From assembly GCA_015698045.1 (NCBI GenBank), contig BLAL01000205.1:62001-126000 (forward strand): 64,000 nucleotides of DNA, read 5' to 3'. How positions within the stretch are numbered: position 1 is the first letter of the stretch; each line of letters starts with the position of its first letter. The notes under the pieces were generated by a model. That model was given only the letters and a program-made list of their open reading frames with translations. It made no database searches and was not told the origin of the DNA. Shown here piece after piece: positions 35,730-46,853 of this stretch. This DNA is from Rhizophagus clarus (taxonomy: Eukaryota > Glomeromycota > Glomeromycetes > Glomerales > Glomeraceae). The translations under genes and the position numbers were made by a program.

Positions 35730-37329
35730 CTAATCCTGGAACTGTTTCCTAATAAAATCTATTAAAACTGTTTTTAATTCTACAATTTCAGTATGCAATT
35801 GTCGTTTGGACAGTTTCTTTGAAGAGGAAGTGCCTGTACTCTTATCCTTTGTCTTCTGACTTTTCTTGTTCTTCCTTCCAGTTTTGTCACTAGATGAGGA
35901 TTGGGATGAATCCTTCAATGGACTCCTTATGGGAACACGATTAAACCCAGTTGCAGGAGAGCCTGACTTGGATTTTGAGCTAACTTTGATACGTTTGGAA
36001 GGTGGATCCTGATTTGACTTGTTAGATTTATCTTGTCTATCAGAACTGGACCTCTGACTACTCTTCCTACACGTAATGAAAGATGGCACAGTATAGCGAC
36101 ACCAACTGAGTTTTATTCCATTCCAAAATGATTCCTTACTGATAATATTTTGTAAGTCCTCACAACTTTCGAAGTAGGTAATCATCTTGCGCATACCATC
36201 CAGATTCTTAACTTCTTTAAAAGCTTTGATGTATAGAGGGTTAATAAAATTTGTTAGGTGTTCCTTAACTGCAAAAGCGTCTGCGGTAAAAGAACCTGGA
36301 GGTCCTTCAACAACAGCCTGAAATCGTTCTCTTTCTTTATGTTCTTTGAGAGACCAGGAAGCAGGAAACCATCAGACAACCACAGAACTAAGAGGAGTGA
36401 TTCAAAGGCGATCTTGTTCCCAAGTATCGAAAGCATGCATAATTTCTAACTTACACCGAACAGTTTTATACTTCTTCTGCTTTTTAACTGTCATAGAGAT
36501 TACGTTACCCATGCCTTTAAATAGTCAAGTATTGTAATATTCTTCCACTTGGCAGGAACATCGTAAATAAGAATATCACGCACGTACAGTATTGTTCTAA
36601 ACTTGGGTTAGGGTGATAGCCTGTTATTATTTGTGCAGCATCATCACCCTTGGCCTTGAAATTATCTTTATTCTTTTCACTCTTTGTCCTGAAAATAAAG
36701 AGCTTGGCCGTAAGTTTTAAAGAGAAACTGGAAGCAGACTGGAGTACAACTTGTGGCTGAGGTATTACAACAGGTTCAGGATCTGATGTGGGTATGTCAG
36801 GGCTGACTTGTTCCACAACCTTAGCCTTTTGTTTATCTTGCTTCTGTGATGTTCCATCTTCATTCTGATTGGTACTTGTTGATGCAGCACTAGATTGTGA
36901 TTGGTGTTCTTTATTTATAGATATTTTTATATCCATAAATTCATTTGATAAGTGATTAAGATCATATGAGTCATCCAATATATTCTTGAGTATCTTGTCA
37001 CCATCCTTATGCAAAGCATCTTCGTGTATGAGGAAGGTGGTCCTGTAAAGAATATAGAGGAGGTTTTTACTATATTTCTGTTTGTCTGCTATCTTGTTAA
37101 ATTGCTCTTTTACTGGCACTGGCACGAAATGCCCTAAGTAGCCTTAATATTCCTCTTTACTCGCATTTTTGGCAAATAACAAAGAGTGTTTAAGAGCCCA
37201 CCCAAAACTTTGGTTATCCAGTAAAGTAGTAAAAGTATCGAAAAAGTCATTCATTATTGTAACTCTATGAACTTGTTCAAAAATGGCGTCAAAGTCTGTG
37301 TTTTCGTTGACTATAAATTCTGAAGTCAT
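35730..37329 (-). pseudogene. LINE ORF1 (gag-like) remnant, better preserved copy
   Basis: The frame starts MTSEFIVNENTDFDAIFEQ and runs to 37147, where an in-frame TAA (37144-37146) breaks it. It resumes in the same frame through a Q/S/T-rich linker to ~36600. A frameshift follows (the continuation reads DVPAKWKNITILDYLKAW), another near 36515, and two stops. The rest is open to 35730: WFPASWSLKEHKER, then a Ser/Lys-rich basic tail (DPPSKRIKVSSKSKSG) ending in a short helical segment. The order fits a nucleic-acid-binding ORF1 protein of a LINE. It matches the copy at 13.7-15.2 kb. No ORF2 follows, so the copy is truncated or interrupted at 35.5-35.7 kb. Confidence 0.6.
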
Positions 37330-37474
37330 ATTCGGTCCACTATATACAGTTTTTGAAAAAATAAAAAAAAATTATTTTTTGTTGCGTTGTGAACTGCACA
37401 GAGTGGGAAAGAGTTTGTTTCAAAACTATGTCTTTATTAAATCAATTTACAAAAAAACTAAATCTAAAATCTAA

Positions 37475-39378
37475 GTTAATTTGCAACTGTTTATTAAATA
37501 TCATAAGTATAATGATAATATCTCTATAATAACCAATTTAACTAATTAATCAATCTACTTTATTAGGTTTTTAATAACTATTTTATTATATGTTATAAAA
37601 AGTTAAAATATTATCCTAATGGAAAAAAACAATGTTAACTTCATCTCATAAAGGAATAAATAACATTTCACCTGTTAAATCAATCATTTGTGAAATTTAA
37701 AAAAAGTGTATAGGCTAATTTTACTCATCTTCAATTATATCACCTGGATCAAAATGTGATATAACACTAAGCCACTTTAATTTTTTGTGCATGATACTTT
37801 ATAATAGTATCTTTTTTTTATGAAAACTATAGCATATCAATTGTTTATTTTATTTATTATAAATTTGTTATATTTTTATTGAAAATTGCTTATAATAATT
37901 ATGAAAAAACAATTATATGATATTGTAAATTTTTATTATAAAACAATATACTTTTTATTTACCTTCTCAACTCTTTATATAATAAATAACAGTTGTTTTA
38001 TTATATTATTTTGTAATTAAATAAAAAGTCTTATTTTTGAAAGTGTATATTAAGTATCTATAAAAAACTATTGAAATATATATAATAAGAACTATAGATG
38101 CCACTCAAATCCAAAATAATTTGGAATTATGGCAATCCAAATGTATAAATTCAAATTAATTTACAAATTACATATATAAATTTTACAATTTATACATTTG
38201 GGATTTAGGAATTATGGCTATCAAAATGTACAAATTAATTTAGGATTTACTTAAAATAATTTGGGTGGCATTTATAATAAAAACTTTACAGAATAATTAT
38301 TCTATTTATTATTATAAAGTATAAGTTATTTAATATTTATAAATAAGTTTATTTTTGAAAAAAACCATCTATTATATTATTAATATATAGTTTTATACTT
38401 TTCTAACCTTTTTTAATATTTCTTTAGCCTTGTAAGGAGTTTTTTAAAACTAATCTACAACTCATTTGAAACTTATAATTCTAATAGTGAAAAATAATTT
38501 TTCAAGTGATAATTGATAGTCTAAATATATGTAATACTAGTATAATACAATTTTATAAATATCCCAAAATATTATTTAATAAAATAAGCAAAATCAGCTC
38601 ATATGGAAATGTCTTATATATTGAAATCACTTCTTACTAAAGTGGAAATGATGATGAAAATTTATAATACATATGATGAATTATCAATTTACTTAATTTG
38701 TGTAAGCATTGTGTAAGAAATTTCTTTTTTTAGCTATGGGGTAAAATATTCGATGATGATTACACAAAATTATTTTTGTTAACTCAAATGACATTTTTGA
38801 TGTCTGATATATATAGTACATTTAAAAAAACTAAGAAATAACTAATAGAAAAATAAATAAATTAGAAATCTAATTTTTATAATATATAATAAAGTTTTAA
38901 ATCTAATTTAAATATATAATTTTAAAATAATAGTTAGAGTATGTAATTTTTAGACTCTATAAAAAATATGGATATAGTTATTATACAGTATTAGAAATCA
39001 GTTGATTTAATAGAGAGGTGAGGGGTTAACCTAAAAATCAGGTTCTTATGATTGGCTATAAATTATATAATATATAATATATTATTACTATTTATATATT
39101 AAAATAGTTTTTTGCAATTATCTTACCATCTAATAGCTCAATTTATCTAAACTTTTTTTTATTTTGTAGGGCTTCTTAAAGCTATAAAACAAAAAAAAAT
39201 TCATAAAAATTGGATTACTAGATCACAAGTTAATTATATAAATATAATTATATATATTATTATGTATTTTTTTAACTAATCAAAATACAATCAGATGGGG
39301 GGGTGGAGGGGTAAGGGCTATTAATTGAAGGAAATCAGCTGATTTCTGGTATGCTCCTTACCATATTTTGCAAACAGT
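37475..39378. other. AT-rich sequence without a gene
   Basis: Apart from the 174-bp MITE at 38098-38271 I see only AT-rich sequence with stops in all frames. The 3' half (38.9-39.35 kb) includes a G-run-containing stretch (GGGGGGGTGGAGGGG at ~39297) of unknown meaning. Confidence 0.5.
38098..38271. mobile_element. 174-bp MITE, copy 2
   Basis: Same length and ends (ATGCCAC...GTGGCAT) as the copy at 13547-13720, but in opposite orientation. By eye most positions agree. The flanks are TA-rich (ACTATAG and TTATAATA). Confidence 0.8.
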
Positions 39379-39777
39379 ATCATTACTAGTGTTCTGCACA
39401 AATCAAATTAGACCAAATCAGGTTAGATTTGAAATTTGATTTGATCAAATCAAATCTGAAAAGTTTGAATTCGGATTTGAATCAAACCATTCAAATCTGA
39501 TTTGAAATTTGATTCGAATTTGATTTGATTTGATTTAAATTTGATTCGATTCAAATCAAATTCAAATTCAAATCAAATCAAATTCATTCAAATAGATTTG
39601 TGATTTGGTTTGATTTGTTGAATTTTAAATAAAAAATGCGTTTTGCAACGCATTATTAATAAAAAAATGCGTTTTGCAACGCATTATTAATAAAAAAATG
39701 TTGCGAAACGTATTTCTTTAGTGTGGGTTGGACATCATGTGGTTGCAGTAACTACCAATAATATTTACGGTAATTAC

Positions 39778-41660
39778 AGGACCCGAATAATACCAATATA
39801 ACTCATATACAGGTTTGCGTAGAGTTTATATGAAATTACTTTTTAAACCTACAAATTGAATTTGCGTAGATCGGTCAATTTGGGATATTATGTTTGTGTA
39901 GAGTTTATAATAGATATACGTGGATTTATTTTTAAAAAATACTAATTTCGGTAAATTAAATTACTCGGTATTTACCAAAATTTATTTTATTTTATTTATT
40001 TTTTCATTTTTTTTCGGTATTTTATACCAAATTTATTTATTTTTATTATTCTTTTTCGGGTTTTAATATCCTAATTCCAAAAGTCCGGTCGTGTTTTTCG
40101 CCCGGCAACACTACAAAAAATAAAAAAAAAATAATTAATTTGTTAAAAAAAATACCGAAAAACACTTCCCCACCCTCCCTTACCTTAATTCCAAAAGTCC
40201 AGTCGTGTTTTTCGTCTGGCAACACTACAAAAAATAAAAAAAAATCAATACTTAATTAATTAAAAAAAAAATAACGAAACACCTCCCCCAACCCTCCCTT
40301 ACCTTAATTCCAAAAGTCCAGTCGTGCTTTTTGTCTGGCAACACTACAAAAAAATAAAAAAAAAATAATTAATTAGTTAAAAAAAATACTGAAAAACACT
40401 TCCCCCACCCTCTCTTACCATAATTCCAAAAGTCTGGTCATGCTTTTCGTCCGGCAACACTACAAAAAAATAAAAAAAAGGTTAATACTTAATTAATTAA
40501 AAAAAACAATGAAACACCGCCCCCAACCCTCTCTTACCTTAATTCCAAAAGTCTGGTCGTGCTTTTCATCTGGCAATACTACAAAAAGTAAAAAAAAAGT
40601 TAATACTTAATTAATTAAAAAAAAAAAACAATGAAACACCTCCTCCAATCCCTCCCTTACCTTAATTCCAAAAGTCCAGTCATGCATTTCGTCCGGCAAC
40701 ACTACAAAAAAATAAAAAAAAAATAATTAATTAAATAGTTAAAAAAAACACCGAAAAATACTTTACCACCCTCTCTTACCTTAATTTCAAAAGTCCGGTC
40801 ATGCTTTTCGTCTGGCAACACTACAAAAAAATAAAAAAAAAAACAATTAATTAGTTAAAAAAAATACCGAAAAACACTTCCCCCACCCTCCCTTACTTTA
40901 ATTCCAAAAGTCCGATTATGCTTTTCGTCTGGCAACACTACAAAAAAATAAAAAAAAAGGTTAATACTTAATTAATTAAAAAAAACAACAAAACACCTTC
41001 CCCAACCCTCCCTTACCTTAATTCCAAAAGTCCAGTCGTGCTTTTCATCTGGCAACACTACAAAAAGTAAAAAAAAAGTTAATACTTAATTAATTAAAAA
41101 AAAACAACGAAACACCTCCCCCAACCCCTCCCTTACCTTAATTCCAAAAGTCTGGTCATGCATTTCGTCTGGCAACACTACAAAAAAATAAAAAAAAAAT
41201 AATTAATTAAATAGTTAAAAAAAACACCGAAAAACACTTCCCCACCCTCCCTTACCTTAATTCCAAAAGTCTGGTCATGCTTTTCATCTGACAACACTAC
41301 AAAAAGTAAAAAAAAAGTTAATACTTAAATTAATTAAAAAAACAACGAAACACCTCCCCCAACCCCTCCCTTACCTTAATTCCAAAAGTCTGGTCATGCC
41401 TTTCGTCTGACAACACTACAAAAAATAAAAATAAAAAATAATTAATTAATTAGTTAAAAAAACACCGAAAAACACTTCCCACCCTCTCTTACCTTAATTC
41501 CAAAAGTCCGGTTGTGCCTTTCGTCTGGCAACACCACAAAAATAAACTGATAAATAATTAAAAAAAAGATCGGACTATTCGGATTATCTGATTAGATCGG
41601 TAAGTCACATGACCCTGCCTTTATACATTTGTGAGTTATCTTAGTATTATTCGGGGTCCT
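39778..41660. mobile_element. 1.9-kb AGGACCCGAA element carrying a 13-unit array
   Basis: The TIR AGGACCCGAATAATA is flanked by a perfect, near-palindromic 8-bp duplication GTAATTAC (39770-39777, 41661-41668). It belongs to the same TIR family as 3804-9546 and 16468-17797. Nearly the whole interior is a tandem array of micro-exon-like units. Confidence 0.87.
40070..41565 (-). repeat. 13-unit ~118-bp micro-exon-like array, minus sense
   Basis: The word CAACACTAC (complement of the acceptor GTAG/TGTTG) recurs at 40105, 40220, 40339, 40455, 40574, 40697, 40816, 40933, 41053, 41173, 41292, 41411 and 41529 (CAACACCAC in the last), spacing 115-123. On the minus strand each unit is (T)nGTAG, a ~41-nt block TGTTGCCAGACGAAAAGCAC..., then GTAAGGGAGG, a C/T-poor spacer, TTAAC or AACTAAT branch-like words, and a pyrimidine tract. 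Two spacer types tend to alternate. Copies are very similar, so the array is young compared with the others. Confidence 0.78.
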
Positions 41661-41947
41661 GTAATTACGTTTAACCAGGTCATGTATATTTAATTCGATT
41701 TGATTTGGATTTGATTTGGATTTGTCAGATTTGATTCAGATTTGATTGAATTAATTTAAGCTAATTTGAATTTGATTTGAAATCGAATCAAATCTTTTTT
41801 TTTTAATTTGGATTTGAACTCAAATCTTATTTTGAAGTTTGGATTTGATTTGCAAATCAAAATTATCAAATCGAATCAAATCAAACTTCAAATCAAATCT
41901 GAATTGATTTGATTTGACCAAATTGTTTGCGGAACACTAATCATTAC

Positions 41948-43270
41948 AGTATGAATACAATATGATTAAAGTATTATACTTCACATATGATATATATTCA
42001 GTATTTTGCACATTGTATCATATATATGGTATTTTTAAATATGAAGATTTTATACTTTATATTTATATACAATATAATATCACAGTTTATAACGTATGTT
42101 TTATACTGATGGTTATTTATAAACAGTATAATATTCAGTTTGTAATGTATATTTTACACTGGTAATTACTTGCAAATAATATAATATTTCAGTTTATAAA
42201 CAGTATAATTTTCCAGTTTATAACATATATTTTACACAGGTGTTTATTTATAAATAGTATAATATTCCAGTTTGTAATGTATATTTTGTACTGGCAATTA
42301 TATTATTATTCTTAATACATTTATTATTTATTATTTAAATTAAAATATAATAATATGATAAAGAAATAATTAAAATAATAAATACAAATAAAAGAAGGAA
42401 AACATAATAATTATTAGTAATAAAAAAAGATATAATTAGTAATAATAAATGAAAAATATGGTTAGTAACAATAAAAATATAATAAAGTTAATAGTGACAA
42501 AAAAAGATAAAATTAGTAGTAAAAGAAATACAATTAATAATGATAAAAAAAAATAAAATTAATAGTAATAAAAAAAATGATACAATTAGTATAAATAATA
42601 AAGATTAAAAAATAAAGAAAACAAAATATCTGTACTTATTTTATTAAATTATACAAACATGTTTCATTATTTTAAAAAGATAATAGAAAGAATAATAATC
42701 AGATAAAATTAATTATATTTAAAAGTAAAAATTATGCGAACGCCAAATATTTTATTTTTTTGTGTAAAGTATTCCTATTAAAACAACTTTTTGTTTAATA
42801 AAATTTCCTTTTATAAAAATAAAAATAAATATATGTAATATTTAATTAATAACTTAAATAAAAGAAGAAAGTAATGAATAAAAAAAATAAGAGATAAAAG
42901 AAAACCAGGATAAAAGAAAAACTATTTTTTGATCTTATTTATGTATGCAAATAATAACAAATGATCTGCAATCACATGACATTTATCCAATCATAATCTT
43001 ATACTATATAATTAGTAATTAAATCGCATTTTTTATATTTATATATGTACATTTTTTAAAATTATGCACATTTGTATATCATTAAATTACTAACATACAT
43101 TCAACACACATTCAATACATTTAATGAAATTTGGCTGAAATTAATAAATTTTTACCAGAATTATCAACACAGATTGAACATAATTTCAAACACAACTTCA
43201 ATTACTTAAAATTTGATTTAATCATGCAAATATAAAATTAATAATCGCAAATAACTATTGGTATTTTATT
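41948..43270. other. AT-rich sequence without a gene
   Basis: The first 350 bp contain imperfect repeats of TTTATAACATATATTTTACACTGG type (~65-85 bp spacing, about 42080-42300). The rest is AAATTAGTAATAATAAA-rich sequence. No coding signal is seen. Confidence 0.5.
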
Positions 43271-43279
43271 GTATTATTT

Positions 43280-44470
43280 GTCCAAAAACCTATAAAAAAG
43301 AAAAGGAGAACCGTTAAAAATGTTTCTTTTAAAAAATAAGAAACATTATAATCCCTTCTTCTCCACTTACATAATTCCAAAGTCCAGATTTGTAATTTTT
43401 GTTTGGCAACCTAAAAAAATGAAGAAAAGAAATGTTTAGTAATATTTTTTAAAGAATATAACAAAAAAACCCACTTTCCAATACTCTTTTTACCTAAATT
43501 CCAAAGTCTGAGTTATAGAATTTAATAAAAAAACCCCTATTCCCTACTCTTTTACCTAGTCCAGGTCATATTATTTGTCTAGAAACCTATAAAAAAGAAA
43601 AAAAGAAGCGTTAGAAATATTTCTCTTAAAAAAATAAGAAATATTATAATTCCTCTTTCTTCACTTACATAATTCCAAAGTCTAAGTTTGTAATTTTTGT
43701 CTGGCAACCTAAAAAAATGAAGAAAAAAAAATATTTAATAACATTTCTTAAAGAATATAATAAAAAAACTCGCTCCTCAACACTCTTTTTACCTAAATTC
43801 TAAAGTCCAGGTCATATTATTCGTCTGACAACCTAAAAAAAAAAGAAAGAAACATTTAGTAATGTTTCTTAAAGAATTTAATAAAAAAAACCTACTTCCC
43901 TATCCTTTTACCTAGTTTGAGTCATATAATGTATCCGGTAACCTAAAAAAAGAAGAAAGAAATATTTAGTAACGTTTCTTAAATTCTCCTACCTTTTTAT
44001 CTAGTCTGGGTCATATTATTCGTCTGGCAACCTAAAAAAAAGAAGAAAGAAACAGTTAGTAACGTTTCTTAAAGAATTTAATAAAAAAAATCCACTCCCC
44101 TACCCTTTTACCTAGTCCAGGTTATATTATTCGTCCAGAAATCTATAAAAAAGAAAAAGAGAAGCGTTAAAAATGTTTCTTTTAAAAAAATAAGAAATAT
44201 TATAATCCTCCTTTCTCCACTTACATAATTCTAAAGTCTAGGTTCGTAATTTTTGTCTAGCAACCTAAAAAAATGAAGGAAAGAAACATTTAATAACGTT
44301 TCTTAAAGAATATACACTTCCCACCTCTTTTACTTAAATTCAAAAGTCTGGGTCATATAATGCATCTAGCAACCTAAAAAAAGAAAAAAGAAACATTAGA
44401 AATGTTTCTTAAAGAAAAGAACACACGAAAAATCCCTTCTCCTCTTATCTTAATTTCAAATTCTGGCTTG
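43280..44470 (-). repeat. Micro-exon-like array, minus sense
   Basis: About ten units of ~105-130 bp are read on the minus strand: acceptor (T)nAG, block GTTGCCAGACGAATAATATG... or GTTGCCAAACAAAAATTAC..., donor-like GTAAGT/GTAAAAG, then AAGAAACRTTACTAAAYRTTTCTT-like inverted repeats and a pyrimidine tract. The block matches the second monomer type of the array at 6.0-7.5 kb. Several blocks contain stops in every frame, so coding capacity is poor. The ends of the host element are not recognisable. Confidence 0.65.
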
Positions 44471-44811
44471 TAACTTCAGTATTCATATTTCATAATTCAT
44501 GTATTTTTTTTAATAATGAATTAAATAAAAATAATTTCTTTTAAAAAAAGTTTTTAAAATAAAAAAAAAAAAATCAGTTTAAAAAAACTGAAAAAAAATG
44601 GGTTTTAAAAATAAAAAAAAATTATTATGTTATATAAAAAAAGATTGATAAAGTTTATCAATCTTAAATGATTAATGAATCAAATATTTTTTATTGATAT
44701 ACTTAAAAACAAATTTGTTATTATTGATACTAATTTTATATTTTTAATTTAAAAACTGCATTTTGGTATTTTAACATATTTTAGTTTCAAAATTTTAATA
44801 TTAATCTGTTG

Positions 44812-45170
44812 AGTTTTAGCAGGCAACTTTAGTTTGAACTATTGAGTGTATACCTAATAATCAATGCAAAAAATATTCCTATATGATGAGAGAAATTATT
44901 CACTTACTCCTTGCAAATTACTTTGATGCATAATGAATTTTCATCGTTAAAAGCTGTACATTATGATGATAATCTTGTAGGAAACATTAAATATTACATG
45001 TACATTTAAAATATGTTTATACAATTATTACAATATACGTTATAAATGTATAAATTTTATGTACTGTATCTATAGTAAAAAATAATACATTATAAACATA
45101 TATATTAAATATACCGTATCCATTATAATACATTATAAACATATGATTTAATTAAAGTTGCCTGCCAAAA
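44812..45170. repeat. Inverted repeat between two divergent arrays
   Basis: GTTTTAGCAGGCAACTTTA (44812-44830) is repeated in inverted orientation at ~45152-45170 with few changes. The ~360-bp segment may be a MITE, but no target-site duplication is visible. It sits in the core between the minus array (43.3-44.5 kb) and the plus array (45.5-45.9 kb). Confidence 0.45.
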
Positions 45171-45479
45171 CTAAGGAATTTTTGACATGTCAAAATTGTC
45201 AAAACTATTTCGATATTTTGACATTGTCCTTCTGATTTGTCGAAATGCTGAAATAGTTTTGACATACTGAAACTATTTCAACATTTTAACGTAGTATATC
45301 ATATGATATACTTATAGTTTCAGACTTCACTAATCTGCGGTTTGCAGATTTCAGATCAGTTTTGATATCATCATATGAGCTAATTTACTGATCGTAGATA
45401 ATCTTTTTTTTGAAACAAAAAATGGTTACAGTTTTTTTTTAAACTGGATAAAAAAAAAATTTTATTTTATTTTTTTTTC

Positions 45480-45925
45480 TTTAAGTTACCAGACTTCTTA
45501 GACGAACCCAAACTTGGAATATGCATAAGTAAGTTAGTAGAGCAATGGGAGGGGATTTTTTTTAATATATTAAAGAAACATACTAATGTTTTTTTTACAT
45601 ATTTCTTTTTTTTTCTTTAGGTTGTCAGACTTTTTGAACAAACCTAAACTTGAAATGTACGTAAGTAAGTTAGTGGGGAATAGGAGGAGATTTTTTTTTA
45701 ATATATTGAAGAAACATATTAACATTTTTTCTATTTCTTTTTTTTTCTTTAGGTTGCCAGACTTCTTGAACGAATCCAGACTTAAAATGTATACAAGTTA
45801 GTAGGGAGAAATTTTTTTTAATATATTGAAGAAACATACTAACGTTTCTTCTATTTCTTTTTTTTAGGTTGTTGAACTTCTTGAACGAACCTGAACTTAA
45901 AATGTACATAAGTAAATTTAGTGGA
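45480..45925 (+). repeat. Micro-exon-like array, plus sense, four units
   Basis: Four units of ~120-135 bp start after acceptors at ~45484, 45620, 45753 and 45868. The blocks are GTTGCCAGACTTCTTGAACG... followed by GTACGTAAGTAAGTTAG-like donors, then AAGAAACATACTAACGTTTCTT in the intron. Block sequence is closest to the array at 20.0-20.7 kb. Apparent open frames (45586-45909, both strands) only read through units. Confidence 0.65.
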
Positions 45926-46850
45926 AAGTAGGAGAAATACTTTACATTTCATCTTTGTTCAAATAAAAACATTAATTCATTCTGGCAATTATTTCACTTG
46001 GACCTATAAACTGTTATCTGGGTTTTTTAATGGGAATACAGATGATTTATTATTTATTTAATTAATTTTATTTTATTTTATTATTTTTTCTTTATTTTAG
46101 TTTATTATATTTTAGGATTTTACTTTAGAATTTATTTAGTTTAGAATTAGAATATAGTGTTTATTAATTTATTAGTTAGTTTGATTTAATTTATAGGTTT
46201 AGGTGATTTTCAATTTATGGGTCACATCTAGGCTATACTGAGTGGATTTTATTAAATTGTTTTTATATTTAATTTTAAATCTTCTACAATAAAATTATTA
46301 CATAATCTTTGAATTAAAAAAAAAAAATTATTTGGAATTTTGTTTAAGTATTAAAGATTACAATTAATATTCAGATTTTGAAAAAAGTTTAAGGAGAAAA
46401 AAAGGTTTTAAATAAATAGATAAGCATAATAAATTTTTGAGAAAATTGCAAATTAAATTTATAAGAAGCATTTAAACATATATATCATTATATGTTTATT
46501 AGAATTTAAATTTTTAAAAAATAGAGAAGGGTAAAAATTAAACAATTAAGTTGTAACAGCCTAATAGGTGAAAGTGCAAATAATCAAATATCAGGAAATT
46601 TATAATATAAACTTATATAAGTTTAGTATTTAATAATTAACAGTTAATGTTTAACAAATAATTTATACCAAAAAATTTATTTCCAAAATACTTAGAAGAT
46701 TTGAAGATATATGAAGATAAAATATTGTTGATTATAAAGTAAAGTAAAGGCTGTATAATTAATTTTATTACAAATACTGTGATAATTATAATAATTATTT
46801 TTTTTTTTTTTTTTTTTGGCATTTATAATGCAAAACATTCATTATTCATT
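45926..46850. other. Gene-free AT-rich spacer
   Basis: No coding or repeat structure beyond homopolymer runs is visible. The last part is the 3' flank of CLP1. Confidence 0.5.
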
Positions 46851-46853
46851 GTT

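Larger units (their letters stand above)
39387..41939. mobile_element. hAT-like element with TAGTGTTCYGC ends, hosting a nested element
   Basis: Ends TAGTGTTCTGCACAAATC and the complement of TAGTGTTCCGCAAACAA are flanked by a perfect 8-bp duplication ATCATTAC (39379-39386, 41940-41947). Without the nested 1883-bp element it is ~660 bp. It consists mainly of AAATTTGATTTGATTC-type palindromic words plus two ATGCGTTTTGCAACGCAT units. It has no coding content. Confidence 0.87.

Noticed and set aside
40070..41565. Possible CRISPR array (regular 118-bp spacing)
   Set aside because: Whole units repeat, including the 'spacers', which are A/T filler of two types. The sequence is eukaryotic, and the unit carries splice-like signals.
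45586..45909. 71- and 79-codon open frames on opposite strands
   Set aside because: They pass through acceptor, block and donor of successive array units and so cannot both be right. They are better explained by the repeat structure.
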